A stretch of DNA of 64,000 nt from Halobellus salinus (GCF_014646875.1 NZ_BMOC01000007.1:80329-144328); one strand, 5' to 3'; positions 53,789-62,215 are shown, numbered from the stretch's first letter. A program made the numbers and translations. Notes: a model not told the origin generated them from the letters alone.

Positions 53789-53868
53789 ATACTGTCGGCT
53801 ATAGTCGCGTGACGTATTTCGACACCCCGGGGTGTCGAAAATCTTCACGTAGTTATAGCCGGCAGTAT
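53789..53868 (-). repeat. 80-bp palindromic element, copy 3
   Basis: Inverted relative to copies 1 and 2, with one substitution in the right terminal repeat (CCGGCAGTAT in place of CCGACAGTAT). It is immediately followed by a second inverted-repeat element at 53872-54012. Confidence 0.95.
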
Positions 53869-53871
53869 GAA

Positions 53872-54012
53872 CAGTGGTTGCTGATTTGGCGTCGTACGTC
53901 TGGACAGCCAGGCGGGATCGGGACTTAGATTGGCGTGCACCCGGTGCACGAGACGTAGGACTCGTGAGAGAAGCTCACGAATGTGTTACAACCGCTACTT
54001 CAGCAACCACTG
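53872..54012. mobile_element. 141-bp inverted-repeat element with TGAA duplication
   Basis: CAGTGGTTGCTGA at 53872-53884 and its exact complement at 54000-54012 bound a 141-bp non-coding stretch. Direct TGAA copies lie at 53868-53871 and 54013-54016. Inside are smaller palindromes (GTGCACCCGGTGCAC and TCGTGAGAGAAGCTCACGA). This is the layout of a MITE. The left TGAA uses the last base of the 80-bp element. No second copy was seen in the window. Confidence 0.6.
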
Positions 54013-54125
54013 TGAAGTGGTGGGCTTCCGCCTTGCTCCGCTGTGACGGTCGACGGTGGAACGACTGGGTCGGCCACCGGAGGCTGTGGTCCCCGCCTGG
54101 CCGCTCGGTCGTTCGCGGAACGGGA

Positions 54126-54131
54126 TTTTTA
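54126..54131 (+). promoter_or_regulatory. TATA-like box of metG
   Basis: TTTTTA lies about 29 bases before the ATG at 54158. Confidence 0.45.
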
Positions 54132-54157
54132 CCTTCCCCCGACGAGTGGCTTCCGGT

Positions 54158-56242
54158 ATGACCACCGAACGGTATCCGACATCACGGCCGGCGGTTGTGA
54201 CCTGCGGGTTGCCCTACGCCAACGGGAGCCTCCACTTAGGTCACCTGTTGACGACGCTCTCCGGCGACGCGCTCTCTAGGGCGCTCGACACGCTCGGCCA
54301 ACAGACCGCGTTCGTCTGCGGGTCGGACATGCACGGGACCCCCATCGCAGTCAACGCTCACGAGAACGGCGAGACGCCCGAGGCGTTCGCCCAGCGGTAC
54401 CACGAAGAGTTCGCCGACACGTTCCCCCGGTTCGACATCGAGTGGGACAACTACGGCCACACCCACGACGACACCAACGTCGAAACCACCCGTGAGTTCG
54501 TCCGCTCGTGGATCGACAACGACCACGTCTACGAGAAGGACATCAAAGTCGCATGGGACCCCGAAGCCGGTCAACCCCTCCCCGACCGCTACGTCGAGGG
54601 GACCTGCCCGTACTGCGGGGAACACGCCCGCGGCGACGAGTGCGACGAGGGGTGTCAGCGCCACCTCGAACCCGGCGAAATCGAAGCGCCCACCAGCACT
54701 CTGACCGGCAACCCCGCGGAGTACCGCACCCGGAGCCACGAGTTCCTCCGACTGTCGGACTTCCAGGCGTACCTCCGGGAGTGGATTGACCGGCTCGAAG
54801 GCACCGAGAACGCCAAGAACCAGCCCCGACAGTGGATCGAGGGCGACCTCCGGGACCTGTGTATCACCCGCGACATGGAGTGGGGGATCGACTACCCCGG
54901 CGAGGGCGAGGAAGACCTCGTGCTCTACGTCTGGGTCGACGCCCCGATCGAGTACGTCTCCTCGAGCAAACAGTACACCGAGCGGGTGGGCGCCGACACC
55001 TACGACTGGGCGGACGTCTGGCACGACGACGGCGAGATAATCCACGTCATCGGCCAGGACATCATCCAGCACCACGCGGTGTTTTGGCCCGCGATGCTCC
55101 GCGGCGCCGGATACAACGAACCGCGAGCGATCATGGCCTCGGGGTTCGTGAACCTGAAGGGCAAAGCGTTCTCAACCTCCCGGAACAGAGCGATCTGGGC
55201 CGACGAGTACCTCGAAACCGGCTTCTCGCCGGATTTTCTCCGGTACTACTTCATCACGGCCGGGAACTTCCAGAGCGACATCAACTTCACGTGGAGCGAC
55301 CTCCAGCAGACCACAAACGAGGAACTCGTCGGCAACATCGGAAACTTCGTCTACCGGTCGCTGCTCTTTGCGCACCGCAACTACGACGGGACGCCGCTGG
55401 CAGACGAGCCAGCCAGCGACGAGGTGCAGGGGCGCATCGAGACCGCAGTCGACGACTTCACCGCGGCGATCAACGACTACTCCCTGACAGAGGCTGCGAC
55501 CGCCGTTTACGAGCTCTCGGGGTTCGGAAACCGGTACATTCAGTCGAACGAGCCGTGGAACCTGATCGACGACGACCCCCACGCCGGGGCGGCCGTGATC
55601 AGGGACTGCGTCCAGCTCGCGAAAGCTGTCGGCGTGTTGCTGGCGCCGTTCGCCCCCGAGGGCGCCGAGCGCATCTGGACCCAACTCGGCGAGGACGGGT
55701 CGGTTCACGACGCCGGTATCGACGCCGCGCTCGACGCGCCACCCGCGGAGTTCAGTTCCCCTGACGAGATCTTCACCAAGATCGAGGACGACGAGATCGA
55801 GCCGCTTGCCGCGGAGTTGGCGGCGATGGTTGAGGAGAGCGACGACACGGCGGACAGTAGGGGGACGGACTCCGACGACGACGGAGACTTCGGCGACGCC
55901 CCGGAGATCGACACGACCGCACGCGATCGGATCGACTTCGAGACCTTCCAGGACCTGGAGATGCGGGTCGGGGAGGTCGAGGTCGCCGAACCCGTCGAGG
56001 GTGCCGACGACCTGGTCCGGCTGGAGGTCGACATCGGTACCGAGACGCGCCAGATCGTCGCCGGAATCAAGCAGTTCTACGACGCCGACGACCTGCCCGG
56101 GACCCGGGTTGTGGTGCTCGCGAACCTCGAACCCGCGGAGCTGTTCGGCGTCAAGAGCAACGGGATGGTGCTCGCCGCCGGCGAGGAGGCGGACCTGCTG
56201 ACGACCGTCGGCGACGCGCCGATCGGGTCGTTGGTGCGTTGA
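54158..56242 (+). CDS. metG: Methionyl-tRNA synthetase
   Basis: This 694-residue class I synthetase charges tRNA-Met. The HIGH motif is HLGH (26-29, in PYANGSLHLGHLL). The zinc knuckle is GTCPYCGEHARGDECDEGCQ (about 148-167). The KMSKS equivalent is KAFSTSR (336-342). Residues about 590-694 form the C-terminal tRNA-binding OB fold (FETFQDLEMRVGEVEVAEPV to FGVKSNGMVLAAGEEADLL), here fused rather than separate. An acidic linker (about 565-590) connects them. The TGA stop is shared with the TTGACATCC start of the downstream mobile-element relic. Confidence 0.98.
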   Translation: MTTERYPTSRPAVVTCGLPYANGSLHLGHLLTTLSGDALSRALDTLGQQTAFVCGSDMHGTPIAVNAHENGETPEAFAQRYHEEFADTFPRFDIEWDNYGHTHDDTNVETTREFVRSWIDNDHVYEKDIKVAWDPEAGQPLPDRYVEGTCPYCGEHARGDECDEGCQRHLEPGEIEAPTSTLTGNPAEYRTRSHEFLRLSDFQAYLREWIDRLEGTENAKNQPRQWIEGDLRDLCITRDMEWGIDYPGEGEEDLVLYVWVDAPIEYVSSSKQYTERVGADTYDWADVWHDDGEIIHVIGQDIIQHHAVFWPAMLRGAGYNEPRAIMASGFVNLKGKAFSTSRNRAIWADEYLETGFSPDFLRYYFITAGNFQSDINFTWSDLQQTTNEELVGNIGNFVYRSLLFAHRNYDGTPLADEPASDEVQGRIETAVDDFTAAINDYSLTEAATAVYELSGFGNRYIQSNEPWNLIDDDPHAGAAVIRDCVQLAKAVGVLLAPFAPEGAERIWTQLGEDGSVHDAGIDAALDAPPAEFSSPDEIFTKIEDDEIEPLAAELAAMVEESDDTADSRGTDSDDDGDFGDAPEIDTTARDRIDFETFQDLEMRVGEVEVAEPVEGADDLVRLEVDIGTETRQIVAGIKQFYDADDLPGTRVVVLANLEPAELFGVKSNGMVLAAGEEADLLTTVGDAPIGSLVR

Positions 56243-56290
56243 CATCCTCCCCACGCCAAAGCACGGGGCTTTCTCCTCGATTCTCCGTAA
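56239..56290 (+). mobile_element. Unoccupied IS200/IS605-like end relic (relic C)
   Basis: Fifty-two bases from TTGACATCCTCCCC through CGCCAAAGCA to the 27-base arm ending TCTCCGTAA. They match the outer parts of relic B exactly but have no nested element, so this shows the uninterrupted site. A GC stem (CCCC with CGGGG around the A-rich loop) is possible. The relic begins within the metG stop codon. Confidence 0.75.
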
Positions 56291-56383
56291 CCGGGGCCAC
56301 AGAGCGGCCCGGAGCGGCGTTGTCACCCACGGCGGACCGCGTGTGACGCGATAGCGACCTCCTCCGATACCGGGACGCCGTCG

Positions 56384-57238
56384 TCATCGCGGCGGGGGCA
56401 CGAGCAGGACGTTCGAGTTCGCCCGCGCGACCACGTGCTCGGAGGTGCTACCGAGCAGCAGCCGGTGCATCCGGCTCCGACCCCGTGACCCAATAAGGAT
56501 CGTCGTCGGGTTGACCTCCGCCTCTGAAGCGAGGATCTCCTCGGCCGCCTCGCCCTCGCGAACGACGGTCCGGGTCTCGATACCCATCGCGCGTAGTTCG
56601 TCGGCGAGTTCTGCCAGGCGCGCCTCAGCGTTCCCGACGCCCTCGCTCCCCCCGCTCGACCGCCGCGATGGGGCGGCGACGTGGAGCAACGTCGCCTCCC
56701 GTGTCGCGGTTTGCAGACGGTGGAACTGCTCGAAGGCGCGCTCTGCGTTCTCCGAGAAGTCCGTCGCGTACAGCACGCGCCGAAACAGGTGCTCGTTCGC
56801 GACTTCGTGGGTCGCATCTGTTTCTGTCTCGACGATCCGCTGGAGCAGGATCGGACGCACCGACGTCCGGGAGATGTTCCGGGCCGTGCTCCCGATCAGG
56901 CGCTGTTCGAGCGGGCTCCGCCCACGTGTCCCCACGATAGTAAGGGCGGCGTCGACGCGGTCGGCCAACCCGTTGATACGCCGGTGGGGGGTGCCACGCA
57001 CAACGTGTGTCCGAACCGTGAAGCCCTCGTCTTCCAGCAGTCGCTGCTGGCGGTCGAGTGCTCTCCGGGTTTGTTCACCCACGTCGGCGCCCAGCATCCC
57101 CGTCGTCACGTTCGGGCTGGTGACCGTGACGAGGTCGACCTCGTCGATCCCGTACCGTTCGAGACACTCCAGGCACGTCCGCGACCCGATCGCCGTCTCG
57201 ATCGCCGCCGACAGGTCTGTTGCGTACACTACGCGCAT
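56384..57238 (-). CDS. Tandem universal stress protein (two UspA domains)
   Basis: This 284-residue protein has two UspA domains: about 1-140 (MRVVYATDLSAAIETAIGSR to VGTRGRSPLEQRLIGSTARN) and about 148-284 (RRVLYATDFSENAERAFEQF to IGSRGRSRMHRLLLGSTSEH, then VLLVPPPR). Both keep the ATP-binding pattern G-x2-G-x9-G-S/T, so nucleotide binding is likely. The first domain has a CLEC pair near residue 22-25. The role is probably stress tolerance. The ATG at 57236-57238 was chosen as MRVVYATDLS. Confidence 0.93.
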   Translation of the reverse strand: MRVVYATDLSAAIETAIGSRTCLECLERYGIDEVDLVTVTSPNVTTGMLGADVGEQTRRALDRQQRLLEDEGFTVRTHVVRGTPHRRINGLADRVDAALTIVGTRGRSPLEQRLIGSTARNISRTSVRPILLQRIVETETDATHEVANEHLFRRVLYATDFSENAERAFEQFHRLQTATREATLLHVAAPSRRSSGGSEGVGNAEARLAELADELRAMGIETRTVVREGEAAEEILASEAEVNPTTILIGSRGRSRMHRLLLGSTSEHVVARANSNVLLVPPPR

Positions 57239-57460
57239 ACGTACGACTACGGTGGGTCCGAACATTAGTATTGTGGTATACAAACAATTCTGTTGTCGGC
57301 AAGTCGGATGTTGGATCTCAGCTCACAGTTTGAGGCGCCTGCTTACCGGCGTATTAGACCATTTCATCCGTATGTGCCCACTGTGTGGAGCTCATATCGA
57401 AGTCTGTCGGGAATGTCGTCCGCGAATATAACTGATAGTATCGCACAATACCGAGACCTG
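57239..57460. other. AT-richer intergenic stretch with a 19-codon CxxC frame
   Basis: About 220 bases, poorer in GC than the surroundings. At 57372-57431 a short plus-strand frame encodes a 19-residue peptide starting MCPLCGAHIEVCRECR with two CxxC pairs, like a minimal zinc finger. It is too short to call a gene. No other gene is supported here. Confidence 0.4.
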
Positions 57461-58114
57461 TCACACGTCCGCGTCTCGGCCCACAGAGAGCAGCGCGTCT
57501 GTCATAACGCCGCCAGCCGCGGCGAGCGCGTTGAATACGTTGCACACAACCCAGAAGCCGACGACCCCACCCCCGGCGACGGCGAACGCTTCGGGTAGGG
57601 TGGAGACGACGTAACTGCCCAGGTGGTAGCTGGTCTGCGGGTCGTCGTACACGACGGGTGCCGCGAGCATCGTCAGGACGACGACGCTGCCGGTGACCGT
57701 GACGACGAACGCCGCCACCCCGTAGAGGAACTTCAGGAGGACGACGGCGACGCTGGTCCACGTGGTGGGGTCTGCGAGGAAACGCCGCACTGCGACGACG
57801 TACCCGTCACCGGTGTCGAGCGACTGACGCAGTGCGGTGGGTCGAGCCGTCTCGCGGTCCAACAGTTCCTCGGCGAGGCGCGCCTCCAGCTGGGCCGCAC
57901 CGGTCGTCGCAGCGAGCGTCCCGATCAGGAGCGGGATGCCGACGAGCGTGAACGCAAGGCTCACTCCGAGGGAGGATGCGGTGGTGAACGCGGTGAAGTA
58001 CACCACCCCGAGCGGGAACGCGAGCAGCAGATACGCGAGTCGTTTGTACGTCGATGCGCGAACCGGCGCGGTGACGAACCGTTGGAGGGCGTCACGGGGA
58101 GTCGCTTCGATCAT
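57461..58114 (-). CDS. Sensor-domain (PF13796-like) membrane protein A
   Basis: This 217-residue protein has about four membrane segments. The start RDALQRFVTAPVRASTYKRL leads into AYLLLAFPLGVVYFTAFTTA, which is the hallmark of the PF13796 Sensor family. The loop QSLDTGDGYVVAVRRFLADP and the segment after LGSYVVSTLPEAFAVAGGGV complete it. It is a paralogue of the protein encoded at 60844-61596. No kinase domain is attached, so it may signal through a partner. Its upstream region resembles the DNA in front of the truncated Sensor gene at 62301. Confidence 0.85.
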   Translation of the reverse strand: MIEATPRDALQRFVTAPVRASTYKRLAYLLLAFPLGVVYFTAFTTASSLGVSLAFTLVGIPLLIGTLAATTGAAQLEARLAEELLDRETARPTALRQSLDTGDGYVVAVRRFLADPTTWTSVAVVLLKFLYGVAAFVVTVTGSVVVLTMLAAPVVYDDPQTSYHLGSYVVSTLPEAFAVAGGGVVGFWVVCNVFNALAAAGGVMTDALLSVGRDADV

Positions 58115-58147
58115 TGTCCTACACGTGGACGAACGTCCGGATAGAGT

Positions 58148-58157
58148 GTATAAATAC
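58148..58157 (-). promoter_or_regulatory. TATA box of Sensor-domain gene A
   Basis: On the minus strand GTATTTATAC lies about 34-43 bases before the ATG (58112-58114), giving a short leader of perhaps 10-15 bases. Confidence 0.55.
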
Positions 58158-58275
58158 GACCACGGCTGTCAGTGTGACAAGCCTGCAGAAGTTTTATCAT
58201 CACTGAATCGCCGTCCGGCGGATAGCGGGCGGGCAGACGGAGTGTGACACGTAGCAAGCGGAGGCCCACCGCCTC

Positions 58276-58355
58276 ATACTGTCGGCTATAGTCGCGTGAC
58301 GTATTTCGACACCCCGGGGTGTCGAAAATCTTCACGGAGTTATAGCCGACAGTAT
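58276..58355 (-). repeat. 80-bp palindromic element, copy 4
   Basis: Inverted relative to copies 1 and 2, with one substitution (CACGGAG in place of CACGTAG). It lies between the divergent-promoter side of Sensor gene A and the 3' end of the DUF4097 gene. Confidence 0.95.
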
Positions 58356-58447
58356 CAGGGGTGAGAGGACCTCGATGGAGGTATCCCGCGGCGGCACCCT
58401 CGCGAGGCAAGCCGGTGTCGGTCCCGACGCGTTCTTTCGCGAGTGGA

Positions 58448-59317
58448 CTATCTACCTGTCTCGTCGAGCCTCGACACGGAAATATCGCCGGCGGTCGTCG
58501 TGACGGAGAGGTCGGGGCCGCCGCCGTCGAGTTCGCCAGTGACCTGCGACTCCTCGCGGCGGCCGTCCTCAAGCGGGAGGTTGTCGACGGTCACCTCGCC
58601 GGTGCTGGCGCTGGCGACGAAATCTGCGCTGATATCCGGTGCGAGCCCCAGTACGATGCTGCCCGTCGACGCGGAGAACACTGTGTCGCCGTCGATCGCG
58701 GGAACCGAGAGGTCGAGGTCACCCGTCGAGGCGGTGACGTCACCGACCGCGTCGACCCCCTCGATCACGACATCCGCGGTGGAGACATCGACCGCGACGT
58801 GCCCGCGGACGTCGCGGACGGTCACGTCGCCGACGCTGGTCTCGACAGTGAGGTCGCCGGCAACGTTCTCGACGGTGACATCACCGACGCTCGATTCGAC
58901 GTGGTCTACGGCGAGCGACCGCGGGACGCGTACCGACATATCGATCGTTGGTCGGTCGCCGAACAGCGGGGAGTCGCCCTCGAAACGCGATTCGAGGAGC
59001 AGCCGTCCGTCGTCACGCCGGACATCGAGCACCAACTCCGAGAGGTCAGCCATCGCGGCGGTCGCCTTCTTGACGTACTCCAGGTGGACGTCGTCGCGGT
59101 CCTCACCGACGATTGAGACCGCCCCCACTCCGGCGGTGACCGAGAGCGTCGTTTCGTCCGCCAGCGCGACGGTTTCCTCTCCTTCCATTCGCTTCCCGAC
59201 GTACGGTGTTGCGCTACTACAGCCAGCGAGACCAGCAGTGGCGGCGGCGACACCTGCACCGAGCAGACGTCGCCTCGTGATATCTCGTTTCACACTCGGA
59301 CGTTGACCGCGTGCCAT
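58448..59317 (-). CDS. Tat-exported lipoprotein with DUF4097-type beta repeats
   Basis: This 289-residue protein has a twin-arginine lipoprotein signal: RDITRRRLLGAGVAAATAGL with the lipobox cysteine at C33 (AGCSS). The mature part is a series of short beta repeats such as VDHVESSVGDVTVENVAGDL, TVETSVGDVTVRDVRG and VFSASTGSIVLGLAP, typical of the DUF4097 right-handed beta-helix-like family. In bacteria DUF4097 proteins are linked to membrane-stress regulators. Its place between Sensor-domain genes fits such a role. An ATG at 59315-59317 was used; a GTG at 59291-59293 would also keep the signal. Confidence 0.88.
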   Translation of the reverse strand: MARGQRPSVKRDITRRRLLGAGVAAATAGLAGCSSATPYVGKRMEGEETVALADETTLSVTAGVGAVSIVGEDRDDVHLEYVKKATAAMADLSELVLDVRRDDGRLLLESRFEGDSPLFGDRPTIDMSVRVPRSLAVDHVESSVGDVTVENVAGDLTVETSVGDVTVRDVRGHVAVDVSTADVVIEGVDAVGDVTASTGDLDLSVPAIDGDTVFSASTGSIVLGLAPDISADFVASASTGEVTVDNLPLEDGRREESQVTGELDGGGPDLSVTTTAGDISVSRLDETGR

Positions 59318-59358
59318 TTGAACCGTAATCGCGGATTGTTGTGTCGACGACCCGGCGG

Positions 59359-59371
59359 AATATATATATAC
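59359..59371 (-). promoter_or_regulatory. TATA region of the DUF4097 lipoprotein gene
   Basis: An alternating AT run (GTATATATATATT on the minus strand) lies about 42-54 bases before the ATG at 59317, the only strong TATA-like sequence upstream. Confidence 0.55.
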
Positions 59372-59736
59372 TCCTCTGGTCGCGACAGCGCGAGTACGTA
59401 CCGAACGCCGAGTCGACGAGATACCCACATCGGGGCGGCGGCGATGGGGAGTCGGTGGCGGGAGCGCGGTGGCGAGTACAGATGGCTATCCGCCGTCCGC
59501 ACGGCGTGGGCGGAGCGATCGTCACCGGGCGGGTTCCGGTCGGCGTGTCCGGGCCACCTCGGTCGGGTCGGACAGGACCTGGGCGCAGCCGCGACGATGC
59601 GCGTCGGCCCGTCGGTCGCGGGGGGCGCCAGGCTCGAACTCCGGGACTGGGACCGGGGCGGGCGCCGGCCGACAGTGTCCGAGCCGTGAGTGAACTGCTC
59701 GTCCGACTGGTCGTCAGAGAGACCCTCCCGCGTCGG
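59372..59736. other. Intergenic stretch with no supported gene
   Basis: About 365 bases between the lipoprotein promoter and the first DUF7521-like gene. Open frames are arginine- and proline-rich and unlike the neighbours. No repeat or RNA gene recognised. Confidence 0.55.
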
Positions 59737-60021
59737 TCAGGTGCCGTCCAGCGAGTACAGGATCGATAGCAGTCCGGCGATGTTGGCGAGCAACACCGCA
59801 AGCAGCGTCGTCGCGTCGCTCACACCCACGACAGGGGCAACCCCGTAGTTGAGGATGAACGGCACCACCGTGATCCCCACCAACCCGACAGCCAGAAACC
59901 GCATCGCTTGGCTGTCGTTGCGGCGGTACCCCTGATACGCGAGCCACGCGACGACCGCACCGACGACCGCCGTCGCCGCCGCCGTGACGAGGAGGACATG
60001 TGCGGGTTCAATCACGGGCAT
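59737..60021 (-). CDS. DUF7521-like membrane protein 1
   Basis: This 94-residue protein has three membrane segments (HVLLVTAAATAVVGAVVAWL, AMRFLAVGLVGITVVPFIL, and ATTLLAVLLANIAGLLSILY). The YQGYRRNDSQAMRFLAVGL pattern is shared with the neighbouring protein (LYRGYRAGGGSAMLGLLIGL) and matches the family I recall as DUF7521. It is the last gene of a three-gene operon with overlapping ends and may form a heteromer with its paralogue. Confidence 0.8.
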   Translation of the reverse strand: MPVIEPAHVLLVTAAATAVVGAVVAWLAYQGYRRNDSQAMRFLAVGLVGITVVPFILNYGVAPVVGVSDATTLLAVLLANIAGLLSILYSLDGT

Positions 60022-60358
60022 ACACCACGGAGAGGATGAGTAACAGCCCGACGAGCTGGCTGCTCGTGGCGGTAAGCGCTCTGGTCGTCGTGTCGATTCG
60101 ACCGATGTTCGAGAGGACGAGCCGGAGCGTGAACGGGGCTGTCGTGAGTAGGACCAGGCCGATCAGGAGCCCCAGCATAGCGGATCCGCCGCCGGCGCGG
60201 TACCCCCGGTACAGCCGGAACGCCAGATACACCGACAGGACCGTCGCGACGAACAGCGCGACGAACACGAGCAGGACGACAGTGACGGGCCCACCGGTCG
60301 CCGTCTGGAGCGAAATCGTGGTGGCGAGTTCCGTCGACAGGTGTCCGGAACTGCTCAT
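60008..60358 (-). CDS. DUF7521-like membrane protein 2
   Basis: This 116-residue protein has three membrane segments and is a paralogue of the next gene in the operon. It includes VVLLVFVALFVATVLSVYLA, FRLYRGYRAGGGSAMLGLLI and SQLVGLLLILSVVYARD. Its stop lies inside the start of the downstream paralogue (14-base overlap) and its start overlaps the stop of the regulator gene by four bases, so all three are translationally coupled. Function unknown. Confidence 0.8.
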   Translation of the reverse strand: MSSSGHLSTELATTISLQTATGGPVTVVLLVFVALFVATVLSVYLAFRLYRGYRAGGGSAMLGLLIGLVLLTTAPFTLRLVLSNIGRIDTTTRALTATSSQLVGLLLILSVVYARD

Positions 60359-60702
60359 TTGAACCCCTCGTAGAGTCGCGTAAACCGGTCGGCGGGTTCT
60401 TCGTCGGCCGTGCGGTCGAGTTCAACATCGTACCCCTCGGTCTCGATGTATACGTGAACGGCTTCGAGTGTTGCGCCGTACTCCTTGTAGTGGTGGCCAC
60501 CAGGGTCCAGCCGCTGGTTGGGCGTGAGCAGGCCGGCTTCCTCCAGCCGTTCGACACGCCGATAGATCGTCGACGGGTCGGCGTCGCAGGCGTCGCTCAG
60601 GGCGTCGACAGACTGTGGACGGGCGCGCGTCTCCGTGAGGATGGTCCGGACGTACTCGTCCCCGAGGAGGTCGACCACGTCAGCCTCCGGCCCGTCACTC
60701 AT
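60355..60702 (-). CDS. Winged-helix transcription regulator (ArsR-like)
   Basis: This 115-residue regulator begins ADVVDLLGDEYVRTILTETR and has the helix-turn-helix SVDALSDACDADPSTIYRRV with ERLEEAGLLTPNQRLDPGGH as turn and wing. In haloarchaea such regulators commonly head operons with DUF7521 proteins. It is first in the three-gene operon and divergent from Sensor gene B, so it probably controls both promoters in the 141-base spacer (inference). Confidence 0.87.
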   Translation of the reverse strand: MSDGPEADVVDLLGDEYVRTILTETRARPQSVDALSDACDADPSTIYRRVERLEEAGLLTPNQRLDPGGHHYKEYGATLEAVHVYIETEGYDVELDRTADEEPADRFTRLYEGFK

Positions 60703-60817
60703 CGTGCCACACCTGTGTCGGTTCACCCAAAATTCCCCCGGATTCACACCCGATAGTCCGGGATGACCGACAAAGACGCCCTGACACGCTTGGCGGTCGG
60801 CCAACTCGACCCGAACA

Positions 60818-60823
60818 TTTATT
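60818..60823 (+). promoter_or_regulatory. TATA box deciding the start of Sensor gene B
   Basis: TTTATT is centred 24 bases before the ATG at 60844. A start at the earlier ATG (60763) would place the TATA box inside the gene, so the 60844 start is preferred. Confidence 0.55.
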
Positions 60824-60843
60824 CAAGCGCGTTCGCCAGCCGA

Positions 60844-61596
60844 ATGTGGATGCGCCGCCTCGCTGACACCTCCACCACGGGCGTGGCCCGGTCGTTCCTG
60901 ACCGTTCCGTTCCGCCCACAGACCTACCTGAACCTGCTGTATCTTTTGCTCGCGTTCCCGCTCGGAGTGGCGTACTTCGTCGTATTCTCGGTGGGGGTTT
61001 CGACCGGTATCGGCCTCCTGATCGTGATCGTCGGGGGTCCGATACTTGCCCTCTCGGCGGGCGTCGCCCTCGGAATCGGGAGCGTAGAGCGGCGCGTAAC
61101 CGCACTGTTGCTCGGTGTTGAGTTGGGCGGCCGCCCGTCGGTCAGCGGTGAGACGCGTCGTGAGCGCGTCTGGAACCTCGGGACCGACCTGCGCACGTGG
61201 CTCGCGCTGTTGTACCTCCCAGGGAAGTTTGTCGTCGGGACAGTCGCGCTCGTCGTCTTCTTCCAGGCGCTCGTCACGGGCGGTGCGTTCCTGTTCGTGC
61301 CGTTCTACTACGAGGATCCCTCGCTGTACGTCGGGTTAGTGCGGGACCGCCCCATCGAGATACATCCTGTCTTGCACTTCGGCTGGAACCGGCTCCTCGT
61401 CACGCTCGAACCGGTCATCACGATCGGCCACCGCGAGGTGACCACGCTCTCTGAGGCCCTCGCGATCGCCGGCTTTGGGGCAGTGGTGTCGCTGGTCGGG
61501 TTGAATCTACTGAACGTCCTTGCGCGGGTCAACGTTTGGTTGGCCCGCGTGTGCCTCAACGGTGCGTACGACCCGGTCGCCGCACTCCGCTCGTAG
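60844..61596 (+). CDS. Sensor-domain (PF13796-like) membrane protein B
   Basis: This 250-residue membrane protein is a paralogue of protein A. RSFLTVPFRPQTYLNLLYLL and AFPLGVAYFVVFSVGVSTGI form the conserved entry. The cytoplasmic loop SGETRRERVWNLGTDLRTWL and the segment ITIGHREVTTLSEALAIAGF follow the same order as in A. About four to five membrane segments. No output domain. It is divergent from the winged-helix/DUF7521 operon and likely coregulated. Confidence 0.85.
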   Translation: MWMRRLADTSTTGVARSFLTVPFRPQTYLNLLYLLLAFPLGVAYFVVFSVGVSTGIGLLIVIVGGPILALSAGVALGIGSVERRVTALLLGVELGGRPSVSGETRRERVWNLGTDLRTWLALLYLPGKFVVGTVALVVFFQALVTGGAFLFVPFYYEDPSLYVGLVRDRPIEIHPVLHFGWNRLLVTLEPVITIGHREVTTLSEALAIAGFGAVVSLVGLNLLNVLARVNVWLARVCLNGAYDPVAALRS

Positions 61597-62215
61597 GCCG
61601 TCTGATGGTGGCGAACCGTCGGTGCGCACGCCGCGATCGCGGCTCGACCGATCGGCACGTCGTATCGACCAGAGCCACCACGGAAGCGACACTCCGACTC
61701 CAAGCGGCCGACCGCCGCAGGCGCCGGTGCGCGTCGGTACCGGCAGGTTGCGAACGACCGACCCGCTCGTCGTCGATACCGATGGATCTCGGGGCCACGG
61801 TCCGCTCGGAGGAGACTCGTACCCGCCCGCGAGCACGCCGCCCACGGCGTGAAAACACGCTGACAGCGGGTCCACATCGATGCGTCGAGGCGCGTCCATC
61901 GCTGACGCGACGGCGGCCCTCACCGTACCGCCGATTCCCGACAGAGAAACGAACACCCGGCCTCCGAGCCGCTCAACGCCACCGAAGGCCGCTGAGGACC
62001 GTGCCTTCGATCGATCCGGCCTTCGACGTGACAGAGTCTCTACCACGCTCGACTGCGCCTCCGTTCCAGTCACCACCCGACCGACATCCGGGCTCTCGAA
62101 GCCACGACCGGCAGGGTGTTCAGACTCCCCCAGCGTCGTCTCGCGCGCGTGCTGACGCGGGTTCCCCTCACCACCACGTGGCGTGGAGTCTGCCGGTCGT
62201 CAAGGTAAGAGCCGG
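61597..62215. other. Intergenic stretch with no supported gene
   Basis: About 620 bases after Sensor gene B. Several open frames exist on both strands but have no recognisable motifs. The stretch may be the decayed body of a lost gene between the Sensor paralogues. Confidence 0.5.

Noticed and set aside
61507..62076. Minus-strand open frame of 189 codons after Sensor gene B
   Set aside because: It overlaps the 3' end of Sensor gene B, has irregular composition and no recognised motif.
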